Positions 11,901-22,473 of a stretch of DNA of 64,000 bases are shown piece after piece. A model generated the notes under the pieces. It did no database searches, was not told where the DNA came from, and was given only the letters and a program-made list of their open reading frames with translations. The position numbers and the translations under genes are program-made. The first letter of the stretch is position 1. Every line of letters begins with the position of its first letter. Source of the DNA: Sweltsa coloradensis (lineage: Eukaryota > Arthropoda > Insecta > Plecoptera > Chloroperlidae). The stretch covers positions 620,001 through 684,000 of the forward strand of contig JAMZAV010000305.1 in NCBI GenBank assembly GCA_024449915.1, read 5' to 3'.

Positions 11901-12024
11901 GTAAATAAAAAATGTTTCTTGTACATTTTAATTTTCTTTGATTTTTCTTTTTTCTTGAAATGATTCTGAAAAATTGGGGGTCGTGTTATATTCGAGATCG
12001 TGCTATATTCGGTCCGATACGGTA
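8968..12024. mobile_element. Segment bounded by inverted repeats CCGTATCGGACCGAATATAGC
   Basis: The left end ACCGTATCGGACCGAATATA (8968 onward) is the reverse complement of TATATTCGGTCCGATACGGT ending near 12023. This suggests a DNA element of about 3 kb that has taken up a non-LTR retrotransposon. No target duplication is obvious. The similarity may instead reflect two independent copies of one short MITE in opposite orientation. Confidence 0.5.
10020..11795 (+). mobile_element. Non-LTR retrotransposon relic (reverse transcriptase, 5'-truncated)
   Basis: Open pieces at 10203-10607 and 10624-11493 encode reverse-transcriptase motifs: FYDLSKAFDSIDHRVLL (motif A), ISSYLSGRSQ, a PQ-GS-LGP block displaced into a neighbouring frame near 10550, and a YADD active site near 10648. 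The thumb and C-terminal segment follow to 11493. At least two frame breaks (between about 10500 and 10624, and before 10200) inactivate it. The 3' end carries a short AAACT tandem tail (about 11764-11787), as in several Jockey/CR1-related families. It lies inside the inverted-repeat segment 8968-12024. Confidence 0.85.
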
Positions 12025-12122
12025 ACTCAGTTAACTGTTATCATTACTACTATGCCTAGGCCCTACTATGAAGAGTTAACATAGCCTAATCTAAAGTAGG
12101 CCTATTATTTTCTTAAAAATAG

Positions 12123-12301
12123 GAGTTGAATGACAGCCGGTTGGACACTCGAGTTGAGATCCGTGCATACGCGGGTCCCATGAATCAGCAGCAGGCAGAC
12201 GCCTTTCACAAGAAACTCAAGACACCCCCCCGAATGAGACAACCTATACTCAATCCATGGAGACTAGCCGATACCGAAAAGGGATTGGAGAGGGAGGGAA
12301 G
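12123..12301 (+). CDS. ANKLE2: ANKLE2 exon 3
   Basis: This exon encodes residues 356-414 plus two bases of codon 415. It contains the ANKLE2 hallmark VEIRAYAGPM (family RAYAGPM), then FHKKLKTPP and DTEKGLEREGR (family DPERGLERVGR). The acceptor AAAAATAG precedes GAG TTG AAT GAC, and the donor is GTATGT at 12302. The open reading frame visible around it starts one codon too late; the splice acceptor sets the true start. Confidence 0.9.
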
Positions 12302-12879
12302 GTATGTAGGCCTACTTGTTCTGTTTACTAATTAGTACTGATTTCTGATTAGTCCTTGGTGACGATGATGAGAGACATGTAACACAGTGTTTTGTATTGT
12401 ATTGTATTGTATTGTATTGTAACTGACCACGGCAAGGCCAGGCCTGTACTATTATGTGTTTGAGTAGACGCGTAGTGTAATTCGTGGCATGATGGCTATG
12501 TTGTGAGGACTTGTTATGGGGGGGGGGGGCGTCAAATTTCAAAAGACGGCCCTGGAACTAAATGCAATATTGGAAGCACTAAAGCTTACCTAGCAATTCA
12601 CCCAAAAAATAAAATTGTGATACTTTGATACTTTCTGACTCAATGGCGGCTATACAGGCAGTTGTGAGTAAGTATGAGGTGGACAGCGAGCTCAAGGAAT
12701 GTAAGGGTACCGGTAATGTAGGCCTATAATGCCTATTAATAATTTCTAGATAAACCAAGAATAATATCTATCCTATCTTACAAAATCAGATTCACAATAT
12801 TTTACACCTAGGTCAACTGGGATATTACTTTGTGTTTAATAAAATAGCTCTATAATAAGTACTTTTAAAGCACAAGTTT

Positions 12880-12880
<1 letters not shown>

Positions 12881-12940
<60 letters not shown>
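12881..12940. repeat. (AAT)n microsatellite
   Basis: About 60 bp of uninterrupted TAA/AAT repeats. A second array follows at 13023-13068. The poly-Leu and poly-Ile open frames on the - strand here are microsatellite artefacts. Confidence 0.97.
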
Positions 12941-12954
12941 GATTCTGTTCTGTT

Positions 12955-13012
12955 GTTCTGTTGTTGTTGTTCTGGGTTCGAACCCCAGTCGGGGCAAACT
13001 TTTTCGACAACT
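12955..13012 (+). repeat. tRNA-derived repeat fragment (perfect T-arm)
   Basis: CTGGGTTCGAACCCCAG at 12972-12988 forms a 5-bp stem with a TTCGAAC loop, i.e. an intact tRNA T-arm and B box, followed by TCGGGGCA. There is no matching D-arm or anticodon arm on the 5' side, where (AAT)n and TTG repeats lie. It reads as the 3' part of a tRNA-derived SINE flanked by two AAT arrays. Confidence 0.55.
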
Positions 13013-13022
13013 GCTACGAATC

Positions 13023-13067
<45 letters not shown>

Positions 13068-13068
13068 T
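13023..13068. repeat. (AAT)n microsatellite
   Basis: Second AAT array, directly downstream of the tRNA-like fragment. Confidence 0.95.
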
Positions 13069-13559
13069 CTAATAATAAATAAATATAATAATATTACTGT
13101 TAAAAATAAAATGTAACACTAAGAATCTATTTTATAAGTATAAGTAGCCTACGTGGTGCCTACTATTATTGTGGTACCATTTATATATATTTTATACACT
13201 AGGCTATATACTTTATTTATACACATACATTTATATACTTTCATTGAATACTACCTAATTTAGTATACCTTCTAAGATTCAATGTCAGCTGCCATCTAAA
13301 CCTAAATAACCACAAAATATTATGCGCCCACACACAAGCATTGCTCATGTGGGCATTCACTTTCATATGTAAATCAATGTTTGTTTTTCTATGTTATGTA
13401 TTATTTGTATCAATGACGTTGAATAAAAGCATGCTAAATCTGAAAAAATCTGAAAGTTACACATACTGAGACTGAATAATGAGGGAAAAGAAGTTATGCT
13501 GCAGTGAGTACCTGTACACTGCAATCTGCATTGTAATGATTAGGCAGACTTCTTGGCAA

Positions 13560-14200
13560 AGAGGGGCAGGGCAGCAAGATGCCACAAACTGAGAAGGCAC
13601 TGTCTTATAAGGCAGTCAAGTCCCATCTAACATCTGCTGCCAAGAATTTGGTGCAGAGGAAGTAGTAGGAGGATGCAAAGGACAAGCTATGGCAAAGTCT
13701 TAGTATAGTATCAAGAAAGACAAAACCACCCAGATATAAGAACAGAAAGGTCTCATCTGCCCAGTTTAGACTTGAGTTAACACAGGGAATACTTGGTTGA
13801 CCTATTGGGTCAACATTTACACAAAGTAGGAATGGCAGATTCAAGCCTATGCAGCTTGTGCGGTAAAGGTGGATCCACACAAAAACATAGCAGTAGCACA
13901 TAAGGTTTTAGTTTTAACGCGTAGTGGGGAAAAAAAAGTTGAAAATTGTTCAACTTTCTTACGCATTAAAACAGTGTCTTAATTATGCATTGTAATTATG
14001 TCTTAAAACTAGTGCATTTGTGTGAATGCTTGTACGTGTTTTCTATGTTCCAACTTCCAACATTACAACTAGGGCTACGCGTTAAAGCCTTATGCATATG
14101 TCTTTATGTTTTTGTGTGGATCCACCTGAAGGAAGAACAGAATGGACAACATCTTTTCAGTTGTGAAAGGCCTAAGTCTGAACTTGACGCAATGCCAGAT
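13560..14200 (+). pseudogene. Retroelement C-terminal relic with zinc-knuckle-like motif, split by a MITE
   Basis: Coding traces end at about 13866 with ADSSLCSLCGK and resume at about 14128 with EEQNGQHLFSC, giving a C-x2-C...H-x4-C pattern common at the C-terminus of non-LTR or RNase H-bearing polyproteins. The element at 13867-14127 sits exactly between the two halves. Upstream translation is disrupted by stops and frameshifts. I infer an old retroelement fragment; its class is not certain. Confidence 0.5.
13867..14127. mobile_element. Palindromic MITE (261 bp)
   Basis: The inverted termini are AGGTGGATCCACACAAAAAC and its complement GTTTTTGTGTGGATCCACCT. The inversion continues inward (ACGCGTA/TACGCGT and others), so most of the element can fold back. 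No clear target duplication and no coding capacity. Confidence 0.75.
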
Positions 14201-15222
14201 GGCATGACGCATGTACAAGGGGAATCCTGTCTCTATTAGATAATACGACAACACATGATGGCCGAGTAGGCCGAATGGGGGCATGAAAAGAAGAAGTTGT
14301 TTTGTACTTTGTGTGTACAAGTTGTAAACCCATGGCCTAGAAATGTTTTTGAATTCAAAGAGTGTAAGAAAATACTGTAGTAATTAAAACTCTTGTCAGT
14401 GACCTGCATTTGTGCAGAATATGTGGTTATTGTTGTAGGCCTAAATGTTTTGTAAACGAGTTGATGAACTCAAAAGCAAAACTGAACAATAAATTTAATC
14501 TAATCCACGGTAATCTAATTAATATTTGAAAATTCTATTTTGTCAAGCTTTTCATGGATGTAGTTACGGGGCAGTGTACGTTTATGAATTAAGAATGTGC
14601 AAATGTAGAAGGGTACACGAGCTTGGCACTTCTTTTAGATCTCATTACATTTGATTGTGTAAGGTTTGGCTGTATTTTTACAAGTTTTTTGTATGCGTGG
14701 GATAGATACTTCGACTGTATAATACTTGTGTACCGGATTTGCGATACAAATTACAAACGATTTGACTTGATTCTAAAGTACAGTATGAAATAGATGTTCA
14801 AACTTTTCTTAATTTCAACATCGAATTGAAACATCAACTTCAAATGGTGGTTCTTATCTTTACACTGTGACTAAGGGAATGTTTACAGCATATTTTTTGT
14901 TGGTATTAGTTTATCGAAGTAATACTACTTGCTACTTGTACTTTCAGTACAATTTTTGTAAAATTGCAATACTATTAACAATTGCAAAATGAAACTAACA
15001 AAAGGAAAGCATACATGAATGAAATTCAGCCCCAAATAGGTCATCCATGAACATCTGGAAATAGTATTCTCAAAGTCCCCTTTATTTTCTTCTTAATTTA
15101 CATAATTGTGTCAATGTGTCTTGATAACCAACTTAGGGGTATATCAGACTAGGCTAGATATTAATATTATCCTGTACTATTGAAATATATTCTGATGATG
15201 GTTTTAACTTTTAATGTTTCAG

Positions 15223-16927
15223 GGACTTGGCACAGCAACTCAAAGTTGGCTGGAAAGAATATTGGTCATTTTTAGACACTTTTGCTGACTTGTCAACACC
15301 TGAAGGTCTGCAGTTGCTGGAGAACTATCTACATAAACGTGTCTCTCCTGAGGGGGACGCTTGTGAAAACAATGATACTCCCGAGAAGAGGTTCTTCAAA
15401 ACAGAACACATAATCTCATCTAATGGCTCTCCTAACTGCAACAGAGTTACCTCAAGGGAGATTAGTTGTCCTAAGAGTCCACTGAGTCCTATGTCAGACC
15501 TTTGCTTAACTTTACAAGCATGCAGTTTATTGAATAGCAGCTCTGAATCCAGCAATGAGTCACCAAAGCACGCAAAGCAAGACACCGTCTACAATAGGGG
15601 GGAATGGCGGACAAGAGATACAAATGGAATGGTCAGTCAAGAAGAACAGGTCTTATTGGGTATGTTAGCAAAACCTGGTCTCAGTCCTTTTTTATATGTT
15701 GACAAATCCTGTCAGGTATTCGGAAAACGCATTGCGGACGGCTTGACTCACATTGCTGTAGGAGAACACGACAGTAATGGATATGCCACCTTGGAATTCC
15801 TGAAGCAAGAAATGAAACATCTACAGTCACTCGTCAACAGCTACATGGATGACCCTCGTTTCGTATCTGTTGATTTCCACCTCGTTCATTCGCGTATAGC
15901 ATCTATTGTGCAAGCCAAATTGGATACCCTTTCTCAAGAAGAATTTGAGGCAGTGTTTGATATTTGTTTGCTTATCGATTCCTGCCAAAAGGGTAGCCAT
16001 GTTTCGTCTGACGAAGATGATTTGAATGTTGGTGCAAGTACTTATCGGAACCAAGCAGGTATGGATAAAAGAAAGAAATCTGAAGCTGAAATCTCTCGCA
16101 TTCATGTCGATTGCATAACCCATCTTATTTCTCTCAGCATCAAGTCCTTTGCTGACAGTCATCAAGATAAAAATGTTGCCAATAGTGAAAACATTCACTA
16201 TCAAACTGAAGAAGGCTGTATGCAAATATGGGCTGATGCTGTGAAATGTAGCTGTCCTTGGCCAGTGCAAAGTTTTGTAAGAAACAGTCGAAAGGGAAGT
16301 TCATATCGATTGAAATATACAACAAACAAGGAACTTATACAAGCTCAAAATGAACAAGAAGGGAAAGATGTTCGTTGTAACCTTGAAAGTTTGATTTCCT
16401 TATCCGACGATTCAAATTCGATGCAAGATTCTAATTTGTTACTTAATGACATGCAATCTCTTGACAATAGTGATGCAAATTCTGATGGAGGAGACGTTGA
16501 TTCAGAGGAAGAATTATTCTTCACATGTCCATCATCACCAGATTATGCAAGTGAGGAATCTTCAGAAGATGAAATGGAATCTCCCGAGGAAGGCGACTGT
16601 ATTTTCATAGAGGGAAGTACAATACCAAGTCAGATTGATGTATCGGTTCTTGAAGCGTTGGAGCAGTGCACCATCTCGCCCGCAGAGTATCCGAACATCT
16701 ATCAGTGGAGACATTCCATTCTACTCCACATGAGAAGGGGGACAAGTATCGCTCGCTCTTCATTGGCACAAGGCTCTACAACTCTCAACTCTACACAGAG
16801 CTCTCAACAACTTGACGGAAAATCTGATTACGCATTCTCGCTGCATGAAAACTGGCATAACGTGATTCCGCCATCTTCGCCATTTAGTCCACAGTTCAAA
16901 CGAACAGTATTGAATAGAAAGTTCTAA
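15223..16927 (+). CDS. ANKLE2: ANKLE2 exon 4 (C-terminal, stop codon)
   Basis: Terminal exon, acceptor TTAATGTTTCAG. It completes codon 415 and encodes residues to 982, ending TAA at 16925-16927. It opens with the conserved ANKLE2 block (DLAQQLKVGWKEYWSFLD, then STPEGLQLLENYL). The middle is Ser/Asp/Glu-rich and likely disordered. Around residues 840-860 an acidic run precedes LFFTCPSSPD (Phe847-Phe848), which resembles a phospho-FFAT motif for VAP binding on the ER. That reading is inference. A second conserved patch near the end (CTISPAEYPNIYQWRHSI) matches the family's C-terminal segment. The ATG at 15227 is internal; the splice acceptor fixes the start. Confidence 0.93.
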
Positions 16928-17442
16928 CCATTTTCAAAACATCACCATGTGCCTTGAGGTGTCAAATTCGAAAATATTATATAAAACAATATGGGCTATG
17001 AATATGATTTCATTGATTAGTACTCTTGTATGCCACTGTTTGTAGTATCATGCCTTTGACATTTTTTATTCTATGAGTTTGTGGCATTTATGTACAGGTA
17101 AGTGTGGGCCACCCAGATACCTTCAGTAAATTATTACTCAATGTGTGTCTCATACCAATCTTGATGCCTCTGCAGGCAGTAGATACCAACACATTATGCA
17201 CCTGGCGGTAACTTACACACATTTTAATGGAGCTTCTTTTGACTAATTCATATTTATAACTTTGTAAAAGCAATAATTAAAATTATATGAAGAAACTTTT
17301 TTTATTGGGAAGTAAAGAAAAAATATAATGTTTTATTGACTGTACAAGCATCATATTAAAGTGGGCTACCTACTGTACTTAGGCCTACCTACATCTTTTA
17401 TGTAAATAATGTATGTTGTACAAAGTAGTTTTATTTTTAAAC

Positions 17443-17448
17443 AATAAA
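17443..17448 (+). terminator. Candidate ANKLE2 polyadenylation signal AATAAA
   Basis: An AATAAA lies about 0.5 kb past the ANKLE2 stop codon. An ATTAAA at 17276-17281 is an alternative. The choice cannot be settled without transcript data. Confidence 0.35.
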
Positions 17449-18594
17449 CTATATCTGTAAAACTATAAAATATGGTACTGGTACAGGCTACCTGACGTTC
17501 ATAGTAAATAATATTTTTAAATAATAAAGACTCCAAAAATTATTTGGTACATACCATATTATTATTTATATTTTATACTCTTCCTACTGTTTGATTAATA
17601 AACCATTATGGTGTTCCTTACTTCTTATGAAAGCAACCTAGCTATATTATATGTACATTCAGTGGCGTAACTCTCTATGGTGCAAGGTAAGCGGTGCTTA
17701 CAGGCCCCGTGACCTAGGGAGCCCCCGCGACCACCACCGATTTCAACCCTCAACAATTTCACTCGCGAGTGGAAATTTTCAGTAGTTGTGATTCAGAAAT
17801 CCACTCGCAAAATTACAAAATCTAGGCCTCCGACAACCGGTATGAGATTGACACGTGTTGGCAGTGAGATGCGCTTCAAAGACGGTCATAAATAAAATTG
17901 AACTAGTTAGGGTTCGGTCAGCGGCAGAGCCCATTCGCGCGACCTCGGCCAACCAATCCCTTATTTATCAATGTACCAACACAGACAACCACCTATTCAT
18001 TCCCTTCCCTCCTATAAATACAATGCAGTAGTGTTACGATATTTTTGTGCTTCTGGTTAGGTTATGAACTATCTAGTTGCAAATTAAAAGTACATTTTGA
18101 GTTAGGCTTTTGTCGGCGACCTGCTCAGGTGTTGCAATAAAACATTTAGAATGAAATACAAGCAATATCCGGATGCGCACAGAAAATCTCATTTCTACCC
18201 TCAAGTTTCAAGTTTTGCACACTTTCAGGTTTAGTGTGTTTAAATAAATAAATAAATAAATTTTATTTAGAGTCTACCCACTCAGTTATGTAACTGATTT
18301 TCAGTGGGGGACTTTAAATCAAAGCGACCAAGCCAACCCTGCAGGCCCCGACGCAATCGACGAGTGAGCGATAACCAACCAAAGATCGATAGTTTTAATA
18401 GGAAATATAGCAATCAGTGGTATGGACAGTGCGAACACCCGCGAATCAACGCCAGAATCAACAAGGCCGATTCAGAACAACTCTGAAATTTATTATGTGC
18501 TTCGTTGCTAGGACGGCTCCAAAGTCACCGTTTACAAACTCCTAAGACAAGAACTGATGGACTGAAGTCCAAATCAGAAGTTAAAAAACTTCTG

Positions 18595-18668
18595 ACTTTA
18601 GCGGGAATCGAACCCTGGACCTTCTGCATTGGAAGCAGATACACTAACCACAAGACCAAAGCTCTGGA
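18595..18668 (-). repeat. tRNA-like sequence (SINE or tRNA pseudogene)
   Basis: On the - strand an A-box-like GTGGTTAGTGTA, a TCTGC/GCAGA stem with a TTCCAAT loop, and a consensus B box GGTTCGATTCC occur in tRNA order and spacing. The loop would present CCA at the anticodon position. The T-stem has mismatches, so this is more likely a tRNA-derived SINE head or pseudogene than a working tRNA. A perfect TCAGAAGTT/AACTTCTGA hairpin follows directly. The hAT element at 18671 inserted beside it. Confidence 0.55.
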
Positions 18669-18670
18669 AG

Positions 18671-19615
18671 CAGGGGCGGCTCGTGTATAGGTGCACAGGT
18701 GCACGTGCACTCCCAAATATTTGCGCGAACTAAATTCCAAATTTAAGGTTCGAAGCCAATCTCGTAATATTCCCAATAAATCGTCGAATTGTTTGTATGG
18801 ATATTTTGGCCGGCCTAGAGCAAGTCATATTCGGCAGGAGTCATTCTGTAGTAAGTGCTGCCGCTGGGGTCTCACTCTACGAATGTGGGCTCAACTTTAC
18901 ATCGTTTTCCACGGTCAGCCGGCAGAATGAGACCGCAGGTTATTTCTTAAATTTAGCACGTCTGATATAGCCCGGGAAGTCGCACGAGCGAATGGTTCGA
19001 AACCCGTTATTCCCATTCAAACGCCTTGGTATTTTGCTCGCAGCATTCACTCACCCCCACACTCCGTTCAGTAGCCAGTGAAAGTTGTTCGCGAAAGGGT
19101 TGGTGAAGTGAGATTAGCTGCAGTTTTCAAGTGAGCAAACAGTGCTAAAATTATTATCGTGCCGTGAAGTGAAATTATAATATGACTTCGGTAAGAAGCG
19201 ATATAAAAATAAACAGTTTTTTAAAACGACCATTGGACGAACAAATAGAAATAAAATCACGAGGACGACCAACCCCAAAATTAGAATTAATTCAAGTGTC
19301 AACATAGGCGCGTATCGGAGGAGATGAAGGGACATTATTCGGGACATGTAATATTTTAATCAAGCATATAATAATTAATTTTTTGGATTGTTTTACATAA
19401 TTAACAATTACACATAGGGGAGTTTTTTCCGACCAATAAATTTGAAAAATATATTCTTAAAGTCGTTTTCCGGGTAGGCCTACTTGAGACCTTTAGTATC
19501 TGGAAAAATTTTCGCTTCCGGCGGCTGGGGCTGCGCCCCAGACCACATGTTTCCCACAGAATAAAACTTTCAAATTATGTGCACCCCCAAAATAATAACT
19601 CACGAGCCGTCCCTG
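18671..19615. mobile_element. hAT element (945 bp), nested, with transposase N-terminal remnant
   Basis: Ends CAGGGGCGGCTCGTG and CACGAGCCGTCCCTG, duplication TCTGGAAG (18663-18670 and 19616-19623). A 41-codon + strand frame beginning ATG at 19182 contains INSFLKRP and SRGRPTPKLELIQ, similar to the start of ZMYM1-like hAT transposases; the rest is deleted. A GGCTGGGGCT hairpin lies at 19523-19544. It inserted within the 17660-21015 element. Confidence 0.92.
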
Positions 19616-20167
19616 TCTGGAAGAAAGCAAACGGTTATCGGACCCGGGTTCCTTAATTTTAAGATCGTGCGCGTGCTTGTTTGTGATGACGCTTTTCATT
19701 TAGAGTGTTTAGTGAATTAACAGTGTGCTTTTACAATGTAACAATCGATCATATTTTCGTTTTTTAAAAAGAGTGTTAGTAACCGCGAAATATGTAGGCC
19801 TAATCAGGCAGAATAATCAGTGACCAGCACTTCTCTATAGTTCTACATCTCAACAGGCTGAGGCTGGTGCCAGTGCGGGTGAGATCAAAGATAATACTAT
19901 TAATAACTACGTTATTTGGTGAGATGCTTAATAACTTGACATTTTTTAAGGTGGATTTTTGTGTATAATTTTTTCTTATTCAACAAGGTGCCAACAAAGT
20001 CGCCTTGAAATGCGTTTTAGGCCAGCAAATATTATAATGTCTAATTTTTTTCCCGACTATGGCGAAAATGGCTCCGCCGGCTGGGGCTTTACCCCAGACC
20101 CCAGCTATACCGCGCAACCATACTTTGACCCGGAAGTGGGGGCCCCGAAATCCAGCTTGCATACGGG

Positions 20168-20981
20168 CAGTGTTGGGGAAGGAACTTTTAAAAAGAACGC
20201 GTTCTCGTGAACGCGTTCTTTTTTTGTAAACTTTTCAGTAAACTTACTCTTTTTTTAAATGAATGAACTTGAACTTTTAAAAGTTCTTTCCGAGAACGAA
20301 CTTTTCAGTTTTAGAAAGTTCATTTGAAAGTTATTTCTGTGCGTCGAGCAGCCGTCGACGCTTAAAAACAATAACAAATTGTTGTTTATCGTAGCAAAAG
20401 CAGTCGCGTGCGCTTGGCTGCGGGCGAACGACCGTCGCCCTAGATGATGCAAAGGATATAAAAGGATTCAGAAACAAACTTGTGATTGTGGGAGACCCGG
20501 AATTGGGTGAAAATGCAGAGGAAACGAGGACGCACGTTCAGCTGATTTTGACAAGGTCACGCACGATTCATGAAGTTAAAACGATTCACGCTAACTAATT
20601 TGGAAAAACAAATTTGGAAGCATAAAATGCTAAGTATCTGCCATAATTTTACTAGCTGGCCGACGAGAATGTAGTACAAATCATCAACACGATCAAAGAC
20701 AGCACAACACATTCGTCCGACTCAAACTCGCGAGTAGTTTGGTACTCGAACACCCCTAATGTTTTTCATCGTGTTTTTCTTCATTTTACGCCAGCCTTTA
20801 ATCAAATAGTGATTTGTTTTACAAAAGAACTTTTAAAAGAACTTACTTCATATTTTAGACGAACTTGAACTTTTCAAAATTTCAGGTTTTAAAAGAACTT
20901 GAACTTTTTAAAAGTTCATTTTTTGAGCTGTGAACTGAACTTTTACAAAGATCCTTTTAAAAAAGAACTGACCCAACACTG
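20168..20981. mobile_element. hAT-type MITE (814 bp), nested
   Basis: Ends CAGTGTTGGGGAAGGAAC and the partner AACTGACCCAACACTG, duplication CATACGGG (20160-20167 and 20982-20989). Many subterminal GAACTTTT/AAAAGTTC repeats lie at both ends. No transposase. It sits near the right end of the 17660-21015 element. Confidence 0.92.
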
Positions 20982-22217
20982 CATACGGGTTCCGCCATTT
21001 TGAGTTACGCCACTGTGTACATTGTTTAATCCCATTGATCAGATATTCTAACCATTCTTCAAATTGCCATCCAAATGCAGGTTCTAGCAAATATTCCATT
21101 TAGAAAGTAGAGACGATGAGTTTCAGCATTAACTTTAATTAATTTTACATTAATGATTGGAAAATTATATTAAACGTAAGGGGTGAACAATCAAAGCGGT
21201 CACTAGCAAAAAAAAAATTAAAAAAATAAGCCTTCAATAGATCTATCCCTTGCATTCTTGGCACTCGATTCCTGCACTGCACTATTGCACCGGCTCCAGA
21301 GTCTGTGCAGGAGTTCATGGACTTTTTGCACTAGTTCAGTCAGCACTTTTCAGACGAACGGCAACAGTCTTCTTGCATGACAACAGGCAATGAGTGCAAT
21401 AGTTCAGATTCGAGCAGAAAGTGCAGTAGAGGCAAATGAACCTATAAAGAATAAAGATTCATAAGTTATTAATCTCTAAATTAAGACAACAATTTTGATA
21501 ACATTCAAATTGCTTCAACGTGTAGTCCGAAACGATCTGCAGTCGCTTCTGAAGCGTGCTTTTCGGCCCAGCACTAGCAGGGGTTTGAAGAATCGTAGGT
21601 ATTCAAAACAGCAGGAAATGAACTCTGAAGACATGTAAAAAGTCCAGTGACCGCATGACCAGAGAAAACAAAGTAGTTAATAAATCAAAAATCATTTTAG
21701 TGGCCAAAGTTGACTAAGTAATAGCAAGTTAAAAATGTGCTCGATTGTTGCTTAATACTTACATATCCAATTAACAACACATTTAAATGTGGACGATTTA
21801 AACCTAGAAATTATGAAAACATGTTTGGATATAGCCATTTTTTATGTTTTGCCCATTCCAAAACACGAAGTACTTTCTTGTACTTAGGTCAGACATATTA
21901 GCGCCTTGACCAAGGTACCTAAATCTCATTTTGGAATATACCCCAAGTTGTACACTGTAAAGGTATGAATAACATATCTCTCTGCATCATACCTTTCCTA
22001 AAACTTAATCCTGAAAAGGATACCTCTTTGCTATCTTGGGACATTGATTGTTAACATTTTTAAGACAACGTACGGAAGAAAAGCTTCCGTTAACCAATCC
22101 TGCAAGCATGACTGTATGTTGACATCATTCAATCATTTCAATCGCAACAAAAATCGGATCTTGAATGCAACCTTTGTAAATCAGTTATATAACTGAATAA
22201 GATAGATGCTGTGCCGT

Positions 22218-22346
22218 GATTGCGTCAGCTGTGGGGTCTAAGCTAATCGCTACAGTCTGGTTCTCTGACCTCACTCTCGCTGCCCTGATTGAGTCAGCTG
22301 GGGGGTCTAAGCTGCTTGCTACAGTCCGGTTCACTGACGAGAGTGG
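22218..22346. repeat. Tandem duplication, unit about 75 bp
   Basis: Two copies share the order TGATTG-GTCAGCTG, GGGGTCTAAGCT, GCTACAGTC-GGTTC and CTGAC, with scattered differences. A short open frame (22216-22476) runs through both, but nothing suggests a protein. Confidence 0.75.
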
Positions 22347-22473
22347 GGAGGAGTGGCACTCGAAAAGTGAACAACAGAAGCCTAGGCGCTACTTCAACTG
22401 CTTGCTAGACTTTAAAAATAGTGCACTTGTTTTTAAATATAATTTGAGGAAAGAACAAAACACTATATGTATG

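Larger units (their letters stand above)
5046..12122. other. ANKLE2 intron 2 (7.1 kb), repeat-rich
   Basis: The intron runs from the donor GTATGT to the acceptor AAAAATAG. Contents in order: a hAT element 5090-6971 with nested pieces, a foldback palindrome 7320-8706, and an inverted-repeat-bounded segment 8968-12024 that holds a non-LTR relic. The stretches 6980-7319 and 8707-8967 show nothing beyond TAGGCCTA motifs and a short (AC)n. The stretch 9300-10020 is of unknown origin. Confidence 0.75.
12302..15222. other. ANKLE2 intron 3
   Basis: A phase 2 intron (GTATGT to TTTCAG). It holds a TATTG pentanucleotide array near 12388-12420, a poly-G near 12520, two (AAT)n arrays flanking a tRNA-like T-arm, and a retroelement relic split by a palindromic MITE (13560-14200). 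The stretches 13080-13560 and 14350-15222 show only AT-rich unique sequence. No exon is seen. Confidence 0.75.
17660..21015. mobile_element. hAT element (3.36 kb) hosting two further hAT insertions
   Basis: Inverted ends CAGTGGCGTAACTC and GAGTTACGCCACTG are flanked by the perfect 8-bp duplication TGTACATT (17652-17659 and 21016-21023). Without the two nested elements (18671-19615, 20168-20981) it is about 1.6 kb. A 22-nt hairpin beginning GGCTGGGGCT lies at 20079-20100. No intact transposase frame is present. Confidence 0.93.

Noticed and set aside
12825..13024. Poly-Ile and poly-Leu open frames
   Set aside because: They are translations of the (AAT)n microsatellite.
15827..16325. - strand frames inside ANKLE2 exon 4
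   Set aside because: Antisense shadows of the confirmed coding exon.
18595..18668. Functional tRNA-Trp gene
   Set aside because: A and B boxes and a CCA loop are present, but the T-stem is mismatched and similar tRNA-like repeats are scattered in the window, so a SINE is more likely.
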